Positions 44,208-52,213 of a DNA stretch of 64,000 nt are shown in pieces. Within the stretch, counting starts at the first letter, position 1, and every line of letters starts with the position of its first letter. The position numbers and the translations under genes are program-made. Source of the DNA: an uncultured Desulfovibrio sp. (GTDB lineage Bacteria; Desulfobacterota; Desulfovibrionia; Desulfovibrionales; Desulfovibrionaceae); NCBI GenBank assembly GCA_910587035.1, contig CAJUMQ010000006.1:33498-97497 (forward strand), given 5' to 3'. Under the pieces are notes generated by a model, which saw only the letters and a list, made by a program, of their open reading frames with translations, was not told the origin of the DNA and searched no databases.

Positions 44208-44318
44208 CCTGACGGTTTGTGAAAGTATGCATCAATTACATGAACACCGGCGGCACCAGCCAGTCCAGGTTTATTTTTTAAGCCAGCGCCAATGGCAGCG
44301 CATGCGGGAATTTTAATT

Positions 44319-44684
44319 ATGAAACATATCATGGTAGTGGATGATTCCAAAACAATCCGCAATCTTGTGGCTTTTGTGCTGAAAGCTGAAGGCTTTAAGG
44401 TGAGCATGGCGGAAGACGGCCTTGATGCCATAGAAAAGCTGTACAGCCTTGAACCTGTGGATCTCATTGTGTCGGATGTGAACATGCCTCGCATGGATGG
44501 TTTCACATTCATCAAGACCTTGCGCTCCCAGGATGCCTACAAGGATGTGCCCATTATCATCCTGTCCACCGAGGGTCAGGAAAGGGACATTCAAAAGGGC
44601 ATGAGTCTTGGCGCAAACCTGTACATGGTCAAGCCGGCTCAGCCTGAAAAAATGGTTCGCAATATAAAGATGCTCCTTGGTTAG
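44319..44684 (+). CDS. cheY: Chemotaxis response regulator CheY
   Basis: A 121-residue single receiver domain. Acidic pocket DD in VVDDSKT, phospho-acceptor Asp in IVSDVNMPRMDG (about 53), Thr/Ser in ILSTEG and lysine in MVKPAQPEKM are all present. There is no output domain. ATG 44319 matches the usual start of the receiver fold; GGGAA lies about 9 nt upstream. Transcribed with cheA 53 nt downstream. Confidence 0.93.
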   Translation: MKHIMVVDDSKTIRNLVAFVLKAEGFKVSMAEDGLDAIEKLYSLEPVDLIVSDVNMPRMDGFTFIKTLRSQDAYKDVPIIILSTEGQERDIQKGMSLGANLYMVKPAQPEKMVRNIKMLLG

Positions 44685-44737
44685 CCGATAGATAATCCAT
44701 ATAATCAATTGTAAACAGCTCGGATGAAGGTAGGGAT

Positions 44738-47701
44738 ATGAGTCAGGAATTTAATGATCCGGAGCTTTTTGCCGATTTTATTGCAGAAGCAAAAGAGCAT
44801 TTGGAAACCATTGAACCCAATCTTCTGGAGCTGGAGAAAACTCCGGATAATCTAGCGCTTTTAAATGATATTTTCCGGCCCATGCACTCCCTCAAGGGCG
44901 CATCGGGTTTTCTGGGTTTAAATCGCATCAATCATCTTGCCCACAAATCGGAAAACATTCTTGATGAACTGCGCAAGGGCACCATGCAGGTTACATCCGA
45001 AATAATGGATATAATCCTGTCTTCCACGGATGCCCTGCGCCAGATGATAGACAATCTGGAAGCCTCCAATGCGGAAGGTGATGTGGAAACAGAATCCATC
45101 ATCGCCCAGATTGATGCCATCATGGCCGGAGAGAGCGCCGCTCCGCCGCCGCCACCGCCTGCTGAAGACCCCCAGCCGGAACAGCCTGAAGCAGACACCA
45201 CCGCCGCTGAAGAGACAGCGGAGGAAACAGCTGCTGAAGCCGCGCCAGCCGCGCCCGAGCCTGCTCCCGATGGTTCCGCGCCTGCACAGAGGCAGGGCAT
45301 GAGCAACAAGGAATGGGTGGCCAGCCTGCCCACAAGTCCTGCCTACGCCCTGACAGCCTTTGGCGAAGGACATCTAAAAGATTTTATTGATGAATCCTCT
45401 GAAATAATTGAAAACCTCAATACAGGCCTGCTTGAGCTTGAGGAAAATCCCACAGGCCGTGATGATCTCGTAAACGATCTTTTCCGCTATTTTCACAACA
45501 TGAAGGGAAACAGCGGCATCATTGGCTATAATGAGCTCAACTCCCTGACACATGAGGCGGAAACCCTTTTAAACAATGTCCGCCAGGGCAAGATTACCCC
45601 AAGCCATGAACTGATTGATCTGCTGCTGCTCACTGCCGACGTTATGGAAGGCCTTGTGCAGGGCATTGATGTTGGCGAGGGCAAGGCCACTCCCATCGAC
45701 ATTGAGCCAATGCTGAAACAGCTGCGCATGGCTCTGGCTGGCGAAGGGATTGCCCTGCCTCCGGAATTGCTTGCAGCCAAGGGCGGCACATCCGACAACG
45801 CTCCAGCGCCCCAGCCCAAAGATGTTGATGTTGTCAATCCTACCATCATACCTGTGGGCCAGGAGAGCGAGGACGCCGATGTCTTTCGCGTAACGGTCAA
45901 TCAGCAGCTTGAAATCATAAGGGCTGCCCTTGCTACCCTGCAAAAGGATGGCACACACAAGGATTCCATTGACGCCCTGTACCGCTGCCTGATTGCCATA
46001 AAAAATGCCTCCGGTTTTGTTGGCCTCAATGACATCAAGGTTTATGCAGAACGCACAGCCGGCATAGTTGATCAGGGGCGCAAGACAGATCTGGATTTTG
46101 GCCTGATGGTTGACATGCTGGGCCAGGAAACGGGCATAATCGGAGATATGGTTCAAAAAGCGCTGGAAACTGGCCAGATTGCCGCAGGCCAGAATGACTC
46201 TGCTGCCCAGAAGCAGGCGGATACACCCAGCGTGGAAGCCCCAAAAGCGGAAAAGCCAGCCGGGAAATCCGGAGATAAACCTGCTGAAAAACCAGCTGCC
46301 GAATCTGCACCCAAACCGGCCCCGAAACCTGCGCAAGCCCCTGCGCCAAAGCCTGCTGCCCCTGCGCAGGACAAAGCCCAAAAAGCGCCTGCAGCCGCGC
46401 CCAAGCCTCAGGCTGCTCCGGCAGAGGCTCATAAGAGTTCTTCCACCATTCGCGTTGATCATGAAAGGCTCGACCATCTGATGAACCTCATTGGCGAGCT
46501 CATAATCAATCGCAACCGCTACACACTCATCGCGCGCTCCCTTGAAGGCAATGAGGATTCCATCAATGTGGCGGAAGTTGCCCAGAGTCTTTCAGAAACC
46601 ACATACGCCATGGCTCGTATTTCCGATGATCTGCAGGACACCATAATGAAGGTGCGCATGGTGCCCGTTTCATCGGTATTCTCCCGCTTTCCGCGCCTGG
46701 TGCGCGACCTCTCCCGCAAAAGCGGCAAGGAGGTTGATCTGATCATGGAGGGAGAGGAAACAGAACTGGACAAGAGCGTGGTGGAAGTAATAGGCGACCC
46801 GCTTGTGCATCTTATCCGCAATTCCGTTGACCATGGAATTGAGCCGGAGGATCAGCGCATAGCCGCTGGCAAGCCGCCAAAAGGCCGCGTTACCCTGCGC
46901 GCCTTTCACAAGGGCAACTCCGTTGCCATCGAAATTGAGGATGATGGCAAGGGCATAGACCCCGTGAAAATGCGTGAAGTGGCCATCAAAAAAGGCATTA
47001 TCACTCCTGAGGAAGCGGCCCAGATGGATGACAGGGAGGCTATAGAACTAATTTTCGCCCCGGGCTTTTCCTCTGCCGAAAAAATAACGGATATTTCCGG
47101 CCGTGGAGTGGGCATGGATGTTGTCCGCACCAATATCAAAAACCTCAAGGGCAGTGTCAGCACTTTTTCCGAAATTGGCAAGGGCACGCGCTTTACCCTG
47201 AGTCTGCCTCTGACCCTTGCCATTATCGATGCCCTTATGGTCAATGTTTCTGGCCAGATGTATGCCATTCCCCTGGATGCTGTTTCCGAAACCACAAAAA
47301 TTGAGACCGAGCGTCTTACAGATGTCAAAGGCCGTAAGGCAGTAACCCTGCGTGGCGAGGTGCTCGGCATTGTGGAACTTTCCGAAATGCTGGGGCTTCC
47401 CCGCAGTATGGAGACCTTGCCAGACGTTCTCTCTGTGGTTGTCATCCATGACAATGAGCGCAGGCTTGGCCTTGTGGTGGATCAGCTGCTAGAAAGACAG
47501 GAGATCGTCATCAAGCCTCTTGGCGCCTATCTTGGCGATCTGAAGGGTATTTCCGGCGCTACCATCATGGGAGATGGCTCTGTCATTCTTATTCTTGACC
47601 CGCATGAAATTTACATTATGTCCACATCCAAGGCAGCCAGCATTTCCCAGCCTGTAAACAATGAAGCGGCAAAACAGCTTGCCGCGGCGGCCCGACAATA
47701 G
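44738..47701 (+). CDS. cheA: Chemotaxis histidine kinase CheA with three HPt-type domains
   Basis: A 987-residue kinase, against about 650 for E. coli CheA. HPt1 has phospho-acceptor H50 (RPMHSLKGASG). HPt2 has H253 (RYFHNMKGNSG). A third HPt-like domain (about 380-480) has Ile where the histidine should be (RCLIAIKNASG). Ala/Pro/Glu-rich linkers lie at about 132-185 and 485-568. The dimerisation helix starts near 570 (DHERLDHLMNLIGELI). The ATPase N-box is HLIRNSVDHGIE, with G-boxes DDGKGID and GRGVGMDVV. A CheW-like P5 domain ends the protein. No CheY-binding P2 domain was recognised. Confidence 0.95.
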   Translation: MSQEFNDPELFADFIAEAKEHLETIEPNLLELEKTPDNLALLNDIFRPMHSLKGASGFLGLNRINHLAHKSENILDELRKGTMQVTSEIMDIILSSTDALRQMIDNLEASNAEGDVETESIIAQIDAIMAGESAAPPPPPPAEDPQPEQPEADTTAAEETAEETAAEAAPAAPEPAPDGSAPAQRQGMSNKEWVASLPTSPAYALTAFGEGHLKDFIDESSEIIENLNTGLLELEENPTGRDDLVNDLFRYFHNMKGNSGIIGYNELNSLTHEAETLLNNVRQGKITPSHELIDLLLLTADVMEGLVQGIDVGEGKATPIDIEPMLKQLRMALAGEGIALPPELLAAKGGTSDNAPAPQPKDVDVVNPTIIPVGQESEDADVFRVTVNQQLEIIRAALATLQKDGTHKDSIDALYRCLIAIKNASGFVGLNDIKVYAERTAGIVDQGRKTDLDFGLMVDMLGQETGIIGDMVQKALETGQIAAGQNDSAAQKQADTPSVEAPKAEKPAGKSGDKPAEKPAAESAPKPAPKPAQAPAPKPAAPAQDKAQKAPAAAPKPQAAPAEAHKSSSTIRVDHERLDHLMNLIGELIINRNRYTLIARSLEGNEDSINVAEVAQSLSETTYAMARISDDLQDTIMKVRMVPVSSVFSRFPRLVRDLSRKSGKEVDLIMEGEETELDKSVVEVIGDPLVHLIRNSVDHGIEPEDQRIAAGKPPKGRVTLRAFHKGNSVAIEIEDDGKGIDPVKMREVAIKKGIITPEEAAQMDDREAIELIFAPGFSSAEKITDISGRGVGMDVVRTNIKNLKGSVSTFSEIGKGTRFTLSLPLTLAIIDALMVNVSGQMYAIPLDAVSETTKIETERLTDVKGRKAVTLRGEVLGIVELSEMLGLPRSMETLPDVLSVVVIHDNERRLGLVVDQLLERQEIVIKPLGAYLGDLKGISGATIMGDGSVILILDPHEIYIMSTSKAASISQPVNNEAAKQLAAAARQ

Positions 47702-47714
47702 CCAGTAATACAGC

Positions 47715-47751
47715 GGCGCCGTCATGGTTTGGCATTATCCATGACGGCGCC
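47715..47751 (+). terminator. Long hairpin after cheA, no clear U-tract
   Basis: GGCGCCGTCATGG (47715-47727) and CCATGACGGCGCC (47739-47751) form a perfect 13-bp stem with an 11-nt loop just after cheA. CTGACG rather than T follows, so it may end or protect the mRNA rather than act as a standard intrinsic terminator. Confidence 0.5.
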
Positions 47752-47818
47752 CTGACGTCTGGGCCATTCCTGAGCAAAATCTGACAGTCTGCCTACCCGT
47801 CCAAATCCGGATTTGTCC

Positions 47819-48361
47819 ATGCTTATAAAAAAGGCTACCCAACTTGATCTCGACGGCATTGCCGCCATCTATTCCAAAATTATCGCAAGCGAACACAAAA
47901 AAAATACAGGCATTGGCTGGATTGCAAATGTTTACCCTACGAGGGAGACAGCTGCCGTAGCGCTTGGGCGCGAAGATCTTTTCGCCGGTTTTCATGATGG
48001 ACGAATTGTCTCCTCCGCCATCATAAACAAAATGCAAATGCCGGAATATGCCGGCGGCAAGTGGCAAAACATTGCCCCGGACAACAAGATCATGGTCATT
48101 CACACGCTGGTCACTGACCCGGATTTTGCCGGCAGAGGATTTGGCAAAAAATTCATTTTATTTTATGAGGATTATGCAGGCCGCAATGGTTGCAATACCC
48201 TGCGGCTGGACACAAATGCCAGAAATGCCCACGCCAGAGCTTTTTATGCCAGGCTGGGCTATACAGAGGCGGGCATTATTGCCTGCGACTTCAACGGCAT
48301 AAAGAACATTGACCTGGTTCTTTTGGAAAAACGCATCAATCCTGTAGAACAGGGAGAATAA
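47819..48361 (+). CDS. GNAT-family N-acetyltransferase
   Basis: A 180-residue acetyltransferase. It starts IKKATQLDLDGIAAIY. The acetyl-CoA-binding motif A is at about 100-120 (VTDPDFAGRGFGKKF), and motif B holds RLDTNARNAHARAFYARLGY. The acceptor is unknown. ATG 47819 is preferred to an upstream TTG; the ribosome binding site is weak. It ends one base before the Fe-S flavoprotein, so the two are cotranscribed. Confidence 0.88.
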   Translation: MLIKKATQLDLDGIAAIYSKIIASEHKKNTGIGWIANVYPTRETAAVALGREDLFAGFHDGRIVSSAIINKMQMPEYAGGKWQNIAPDNKIMVIHTLVTDPDFAGRGFGKKFILFYEDYAGRNGCNTLRLDTNARNAHARAFYARLGYTEAGIIACDFNGIKNIDLVLLEKRINPVEQGE

Positions 48362-48362
48362 A

Positions 48363-48896
48363 ATGAACATTGTCATAATCACGGGCAGCCACAGGCCCAA
48401 AAGCAACTCAAAAGCCCTGGCCGAAAATTTCCGCAGGGGCGCGGAGGATGCCGGCCATACTGTATTCATGTTTGAGGCGGCTCACAAAAAAGTCCATCCC
48501 TGTATTGGCTGCGACCATTGCGGCATGGATGGGCCCTGTATTTTCAAGGACGACATGGAGGAGCTGCGTGAAAAAATTATTGCCGCAGATGTTGTCCTGC
48601 TGGCGTCGCCCATGTACTACTTTGGCATTTCCGCCCAGATAAAGGCTGTCATTGATCGCTTTTTCGCCTTCAATCCCCATGTCACTGGCAAAAAGGACGC
48701 ATACCTTTTTGTGACCTATGGCGGCGATGATCCCAAAACGGCCGAAGGCATCACCAGACAATATGAAATAACCTGTGACTTTTTGAAATGGACCGACAGG
48801 GGCAAAATCCTGGTGGCCAATGTCAATGACGAGGGCGATGTACTGAAAACAGCCTATCCACAGCAGGCGTATGAGCTGGGAAAAAGTCTGAAATAG
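48363..48896 (+). CDS. Iron-sulfur flavoprotein (NADPH-dependent FMN reductase fold)
   Basis: A 177-residue flavodoxin-like oxidoreductase. FMN loop GSHRPKSNSKALA lies at about 8-20. A cysteine cluster C-x2-C-x2-C-x5-C (HPCIGCDHCGMDGPC, about 45-59) matches the 4Fe-4S motif of Isf-type flavoproteins. ASPMYYFGISAQIKAVIDR is the second flavin motif. It probably moves electrons in anaerobic redox or oxidative-stress reactions. GGGAG lies 7-8 nt before the ATG. Confidence 0.9.
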   Translation: MNIVIITGSHRPKSNSKALAENFRRGAEDAGHTVFMFEAAHKKVHPCIGCDHCGMDGPCIFKDDMEELREKIIAADVVLLASPMYYFGISAQIKAVIDRFFAFNPHVTGKKDAYLFVTYGGDDPKTAEGITRQYEITCDFLKWTDRGKILVANVNDEGDVLKTAYPQQAYELGKSLK

Positions 48897-48920
48897 TTTT
48901 CAGCCTGCAGATATAATTGA

Positions 48921-49000
48921 AAGGGGGCATATGACCGCCAATGGCGGTCATATGCCCCCTTCTGCATGTTGTGGCCGACAGATTGCAATCTGCGGCCACA
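48921..49000. repeat. Two adjacent long hairpins in a convergent gap
   Basis: 48921-48961 is a perfect 19-bp stem (arms AAGGGGGCATATGACCGCC and complement) with an AAT loop. 48970-49000 is a second stem of 8 bp plus 6 bp with one bulged A (TGTGGCCG...CGGCCACA). They lie between the flavoprotein (+) and icd (-) stops and probably act as a bidirectional end signal, though T-runs are weak. Confidence 0.65.
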
Positions 49001-49011
49001 GCCATTATTTC

Positions 49012-50148
49012 TTATATAAATGAGCCGACTATCTCGCCAAACTCCCTGCAGCCGACCATTTTGCCATCTTTTATTTGCGGGGCCAGATCCCCAGGCACAC
49101 GTTTGGCATCTATTGCCCTTCGCACCGCATGGCGTATGCGGCTGCCAGCATTTTTGCTGCCAATATGCTCAAGGAGCATGGCACCGCACAGGATCAGGCT
49201 TGTGGGATTTGCCTTGTCCTTGCCAGCAATATCTGGCGCAGTGCCGTGAGTGGCCTCAAAAAATGCCATCCTGTCGGACATGTTCACACCGGGCGCCATG
49301 CCAAGACCGCCAACCTGTGCGGCCAGGGCATCTGAGATGTAGTCGCCATTGAGGTTGGGAGTCGCCAGAACGTCATATTCAGCCGGATGCAGGAGAGCTT
49401 CCTGAAACATGGCATCGGCAATGCGATCCTTGATCATGAGTCTGCCGGCCACGGGAGCCTTTGCCATACAGGTCAAATCGCCAAATTCATCCCTGGCAAC
49501 ATCATAGCCCCATTGCCTGAAGGCGCCCTCAGTGAACTTCATGATATTGCCCTTGTGTACCAGGGTCACGCTTTTGCGGCCATTATCCAGGGCATATTTT
49601 ATGGCCATGCGCACAAGGCGCTTGCTGCCCTGCTCCGTCATGGGCTTAATGCCTATGGCCGAATCAGGAGAAATCCCGGTTATGCCCAGCTCGTCGCGCA
49701 AAAAATCCACCAGCTTCCTTGCGCGTGGATCAAGGGCTGCGAACTCGATGCCGGCATAGACATCCTCCGTATTTTCCCGGAATATCACCATGTCCACAAG
49801 TTCGGGATGTTTCACCGGCGTTTCCAGGCCTGGCACATGATTGACAGGCCTGATGCAGGCATAAAGATCAAGCCCCTGGCGCAAGGCCACATTCAGACTG
49901 CGTATGCCGCTTCCCACTGGCGTGCCCAGTGGGCCTTTCATGGCAAGATCGGCGCCCTGCAGACTTTTCAGTGTTTCCTCAGGCAAAGGCGTGCCGGTTT
50001 CGGCAACAGCCTTGTTTCCAGCCAGCAGTTCCTCCCAGAGAATTGGCTCAATGCCCTCCTTCGCGATGGCGGCATCAATAACCGGCCGGGCCGCAGCCCA
50101 TATCTCCGGGCCTATGCCATCCCCTTCTATATAAAAAACCTTTCTCAT
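49012..50148 (-). CDS. icd: Isocitrate dehydrogenase, NAD-type cofactor signature
   Basis: A 378-residue decarboxylating dehydrogenase producing 2-oxoglutarate. Substrate motifs GSGIRSLNVALRQ and RENTEDVYAG, and metal motif PNLNGDYISD, are intact. The cofactor loop reads HGTAPDIAGKDKANP. The Asp, Ile and Ala at the places of E. coli NADP-enzyme residues Lys344, Tyr345 and Val351 are those known to give NAD specificity. Start 50148 (MRKVFYIEGDG) has GGGAGG upstream and overlaps the upstream synthase stop (ATGA). It would act after citrate formation by that synthase. Confidence 0.93.
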   Translation of the reverse strand: MRKVFYIEGDGIGPEIWAAARPVIDAAIAKEGIEPILWEELLAGNKAVAETGTPLPEETLKSLQGADLAMKGPLGTPVGSGIRSLNVALRQGLDLYACIRPVNHVPGLETPVKHPELVDMVIFRENTEDVYAGIEFAALDPRARKLVDFLRDELGITGISPDSAIGIKPMTEQGSKRLVRMAIKYALDNGRKSVTLVHKGNIMKFTEGAFRQWGYDVARDEFGDLTCMAKAPVAGRLMIKDRIADAMFQEALLHPAEYDVLATPNLNGDYISDALAAQVGGLGMAPGVNMSDRMAFFEATHGTAPDIAGKDKANPTSLILCGAMLLEHIGSKNAGSRIRHAVRRAIDAKRVPGDLAPQIKDGKMVGCREFGEIVGSFI

Positions 50149-51995
50149 GCCATTTCCTCCCCACATGCATCCTCATCCCCGTCCTGGGCCTCCTGCTGAA
50201 TGGCGCCGGCCCTCTTGAGCAGTTCCTCCAGCTGGATGTCCCCGCTGACAACGCCAATAATGCGATCATTCTCATCTGTCACCGCGCAGGAGACGGTAAT
50301 GACCAGCTTGCGGGTGAAATGGGACTGGTAAACATCCATTATATGCATTTCGCCGCTTTGCATGGGCATGCGGAACCATTCCCTGTCCGAAAAATCATGC
50401 CCCATTTCAAGAGAGGCATAATTGGGGGCGTACTCGGATTCCGCCACCGCCTTGCAGCGCATTCTGCCTGTGGCATCCGTCAGGCAGCAGAATTGCATAA
50501 ACGGGTATTCCCGCACAAATGTATCCAGAAGCTGGCAAGATTCCTGATCCATACGCGCAAGCAGAGGATTTCCGGCCAGTCTCTGCACAATATGGGCTGC
50601 CAGTTTTCCGGCCAATTTTTTCACACGGTCAAATTCGGTTACAAACAGCTCAGGCATAAATCGCTGGACAAGAGCCTCCATTTCCGCATGGGAGAAACTT
50701 GTTGTGCGCCCGCTTTCCTCATAAATGGCCATGATGGCATCGTATATCTGCCCTACTGCGGGATGCTTTTTGGAGACATGCCTTTCCCTATCCAGCCCCA
50801 GATTCGTATTTATCCAGTAGGCTACTCCTGCGCGTCCTGTCTTGTCCGTGATAATTATGGGCACAGGTCTGCCAAGAAGGCGGTTGGTATCAAATATATT
50901 GTAGATTTCCTCATTCTTGGCCAGGCCATCGGCATGAACTCCCGCGCTGGTGGCATTAAAATCCCTGCCCACAAATGGGTAATTGGGCGGAATGACATAT
51001 TGCAGCTCGCTGGCAAAGAACTGTGACACCTCATTGAAAACGGTGGTGTCCGCGGCTGCGTCATCGCCAGTGAGGGAAATATATTCCACAAGCAGGGCCT
51101 CCAGCGGCGTGTTGCCTGTGCGCTCCCCAAAACCGAAGATGGTGGAGTTGACAGCGCCACAGCCATATAGCCACGCCGTCACCCCATTGGCCAGGGCAAG
51201 ATGGAAATCGTTATGGCCATGCCATTCAAGCCACTGCCCCGGCACTCCAGCATCATCAATAAAGGCTCGCACAATCCTTTGCACAGACCTGGGCAGAGCC
51301 GCCCCGGGCCAGGGCACGCCAAAGCCCATGGTGTCACATAATCTGATCTTCACTGGCATGCCGCTCTGTCTGGCCAGCTCCATAAGCTTCTGGGCAAAAG
51401 GCAGACAGAAGCCGTATATATCCGCCCTGGTGACATCCTCAAAATGGCAACGCGGTATGATGCCCCATTCCAGCGCCTGTGTGGCCAGATCCAGATACAT
51501 GTCCATGGCCTGCTGGCGCGTTTTGCCAAGCTTGAGAAAAATATGGTAGTCGGAAACGCTGGTGAGCATTCCGGTCTCATCAAATTCCATATCCCGCGCC
51601 AGCTTGAGATCATCGCGAGTGGCCCTTATCCAGGCCGTTACGCGGGGAAAGCGATATCCTCTTGCCCTGCATACATCCACACATTTTCGGTCCTTTGGCG
51701 AATACAGAAAAAATTCCGAAGCCGCTATAAGTCCGCTCCGGCCACCCATCCTGTGCAGAAAATCAAACATTTTCGCCACCTGCCGCACAGTGTACGGGGG
51801 CCTTGCCTGCTGGCCGTCCCTAAAGGTGGTGTCGGTGATGCGCATCTGCTCGGCCGGCCTTGGCGCAAGCATGACTTCATCAAAACTTGTGCGGCAGATG
51901 TTGGAGTAGGGAAAAAGATTGCGATATAACTGCGGCTTGTCGATATTCTGAAGGGTGAGGGCTCTGTCCCCGCCTTCTCTGTGGATTAAGCTCAT
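50145..51995 (-). CDS. HMGL-family synthase (Re-citrate-synthase-like) with C-terminal Cache-like domain
   Basis: A 616-residue protein. The N-terminal TIM barrel of the isopropylmalate/homocitrate synthase family (about 45-330) has ITDTTFRDGQQARPP, the metal-binding EWHGHNDFHLALANG and GERTGNTPLEALL. A helical region follows at about 340-480. Residues about 489-598 look like a Cache/PDC sensor (DREWFRMPMQSG, VITVSCAVTDENDRIIGVV, GDIQLEELL) although no membrane helix is present. The best-fitting role is Re-citrate synthase, used by Desulfovibrio instead of Si-type, because icd follows with a 4-nt overlap. Homocitrate or other synthase activity cannot be excluded. Confidence 0.8.
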   Translation of the reverse strand: MSLIHREGGDRALTLQNIDKPQLYRNLFPYSNICRTSFDEVMLAPRPAEQMRITDTTFRDGQQARPPYTVRQVAKMFDFLHRMGGRSGLIAASEFFLYSPKDRKCVDVCRARGYRFPRVTAWIRATRDDLKLARDMEFDETGMLTSVSDYHIFLKLGKTRQQAMDMYLDLATQALEWGIIPRCHFEDVTRADIYGFCLPFAQKLMELARQSGMPVKIRLCDTMGFGVPWPGAALPRSVQRIVRAFIDDAGVPGQWLEWHGHNDFHLALANGVTAWLYGCGAVNSTIFGFGERTGNTPLEALLVEYISLTGDDAAADTTVFNEVSQFFASELQYVIPPNYPFVGRDFNATSAGVHADGLAKNEEIYNIFDTNRLLGRPVPIIITDKTGRAGVAYWINTNLGLDRERHVSKKHPAVGQIYDAIMAIYEESGRTTSFSHAEMEALVQRFMPELFVTEFDRVKKLAGKLAAHIVQRLAGNPLLARMDQESCQLLDTFVREYPFMQFCCLTDATGRMRCKAVAESEYAPNYASLEMGHDFSDREWFRMPMQSGEMHIMDVYQSHFTRKLVITVSCAVTDENDRIIGVVSGDIQLEELLKRAGAIQQEAQDGDEDACGEEMA

Positions 51996-52044
51996 TTGCT
52001 TCCTGTACCTGCGAATTGATTTGAATTATCCTGAAGATTTTCTG

Positions 52045-52072
52045 TTTTTATTTATTGCACGTAAAGTGTCAA
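52045..52072 (-). promoter_or_regulatory. Promoter for the synthase-icd operon
   Basis: Minus strand perfect TTGACA (52072-52067), 16-nt spacer, TAAAAA (52050-52045), about 50 nt before the synthase start in the divergent gap with ilvD. The synthase ATG is preceded by AGGAAGCAA. Confidence 0.5.
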
Positions 52073-52213
52073 TGCCTTGCGTTGCCATGGCGTCATTTTC
52101 AGCCGCAGAAACCAAAAAAGGGCTTGTTTACGGCAATAAAAAATTGTTTTAGACTTGTTCCCCTGGCAATTTGACGCACAGAAGCACATTCGGCAGCCCA
52201 AAAGGATGACAGC

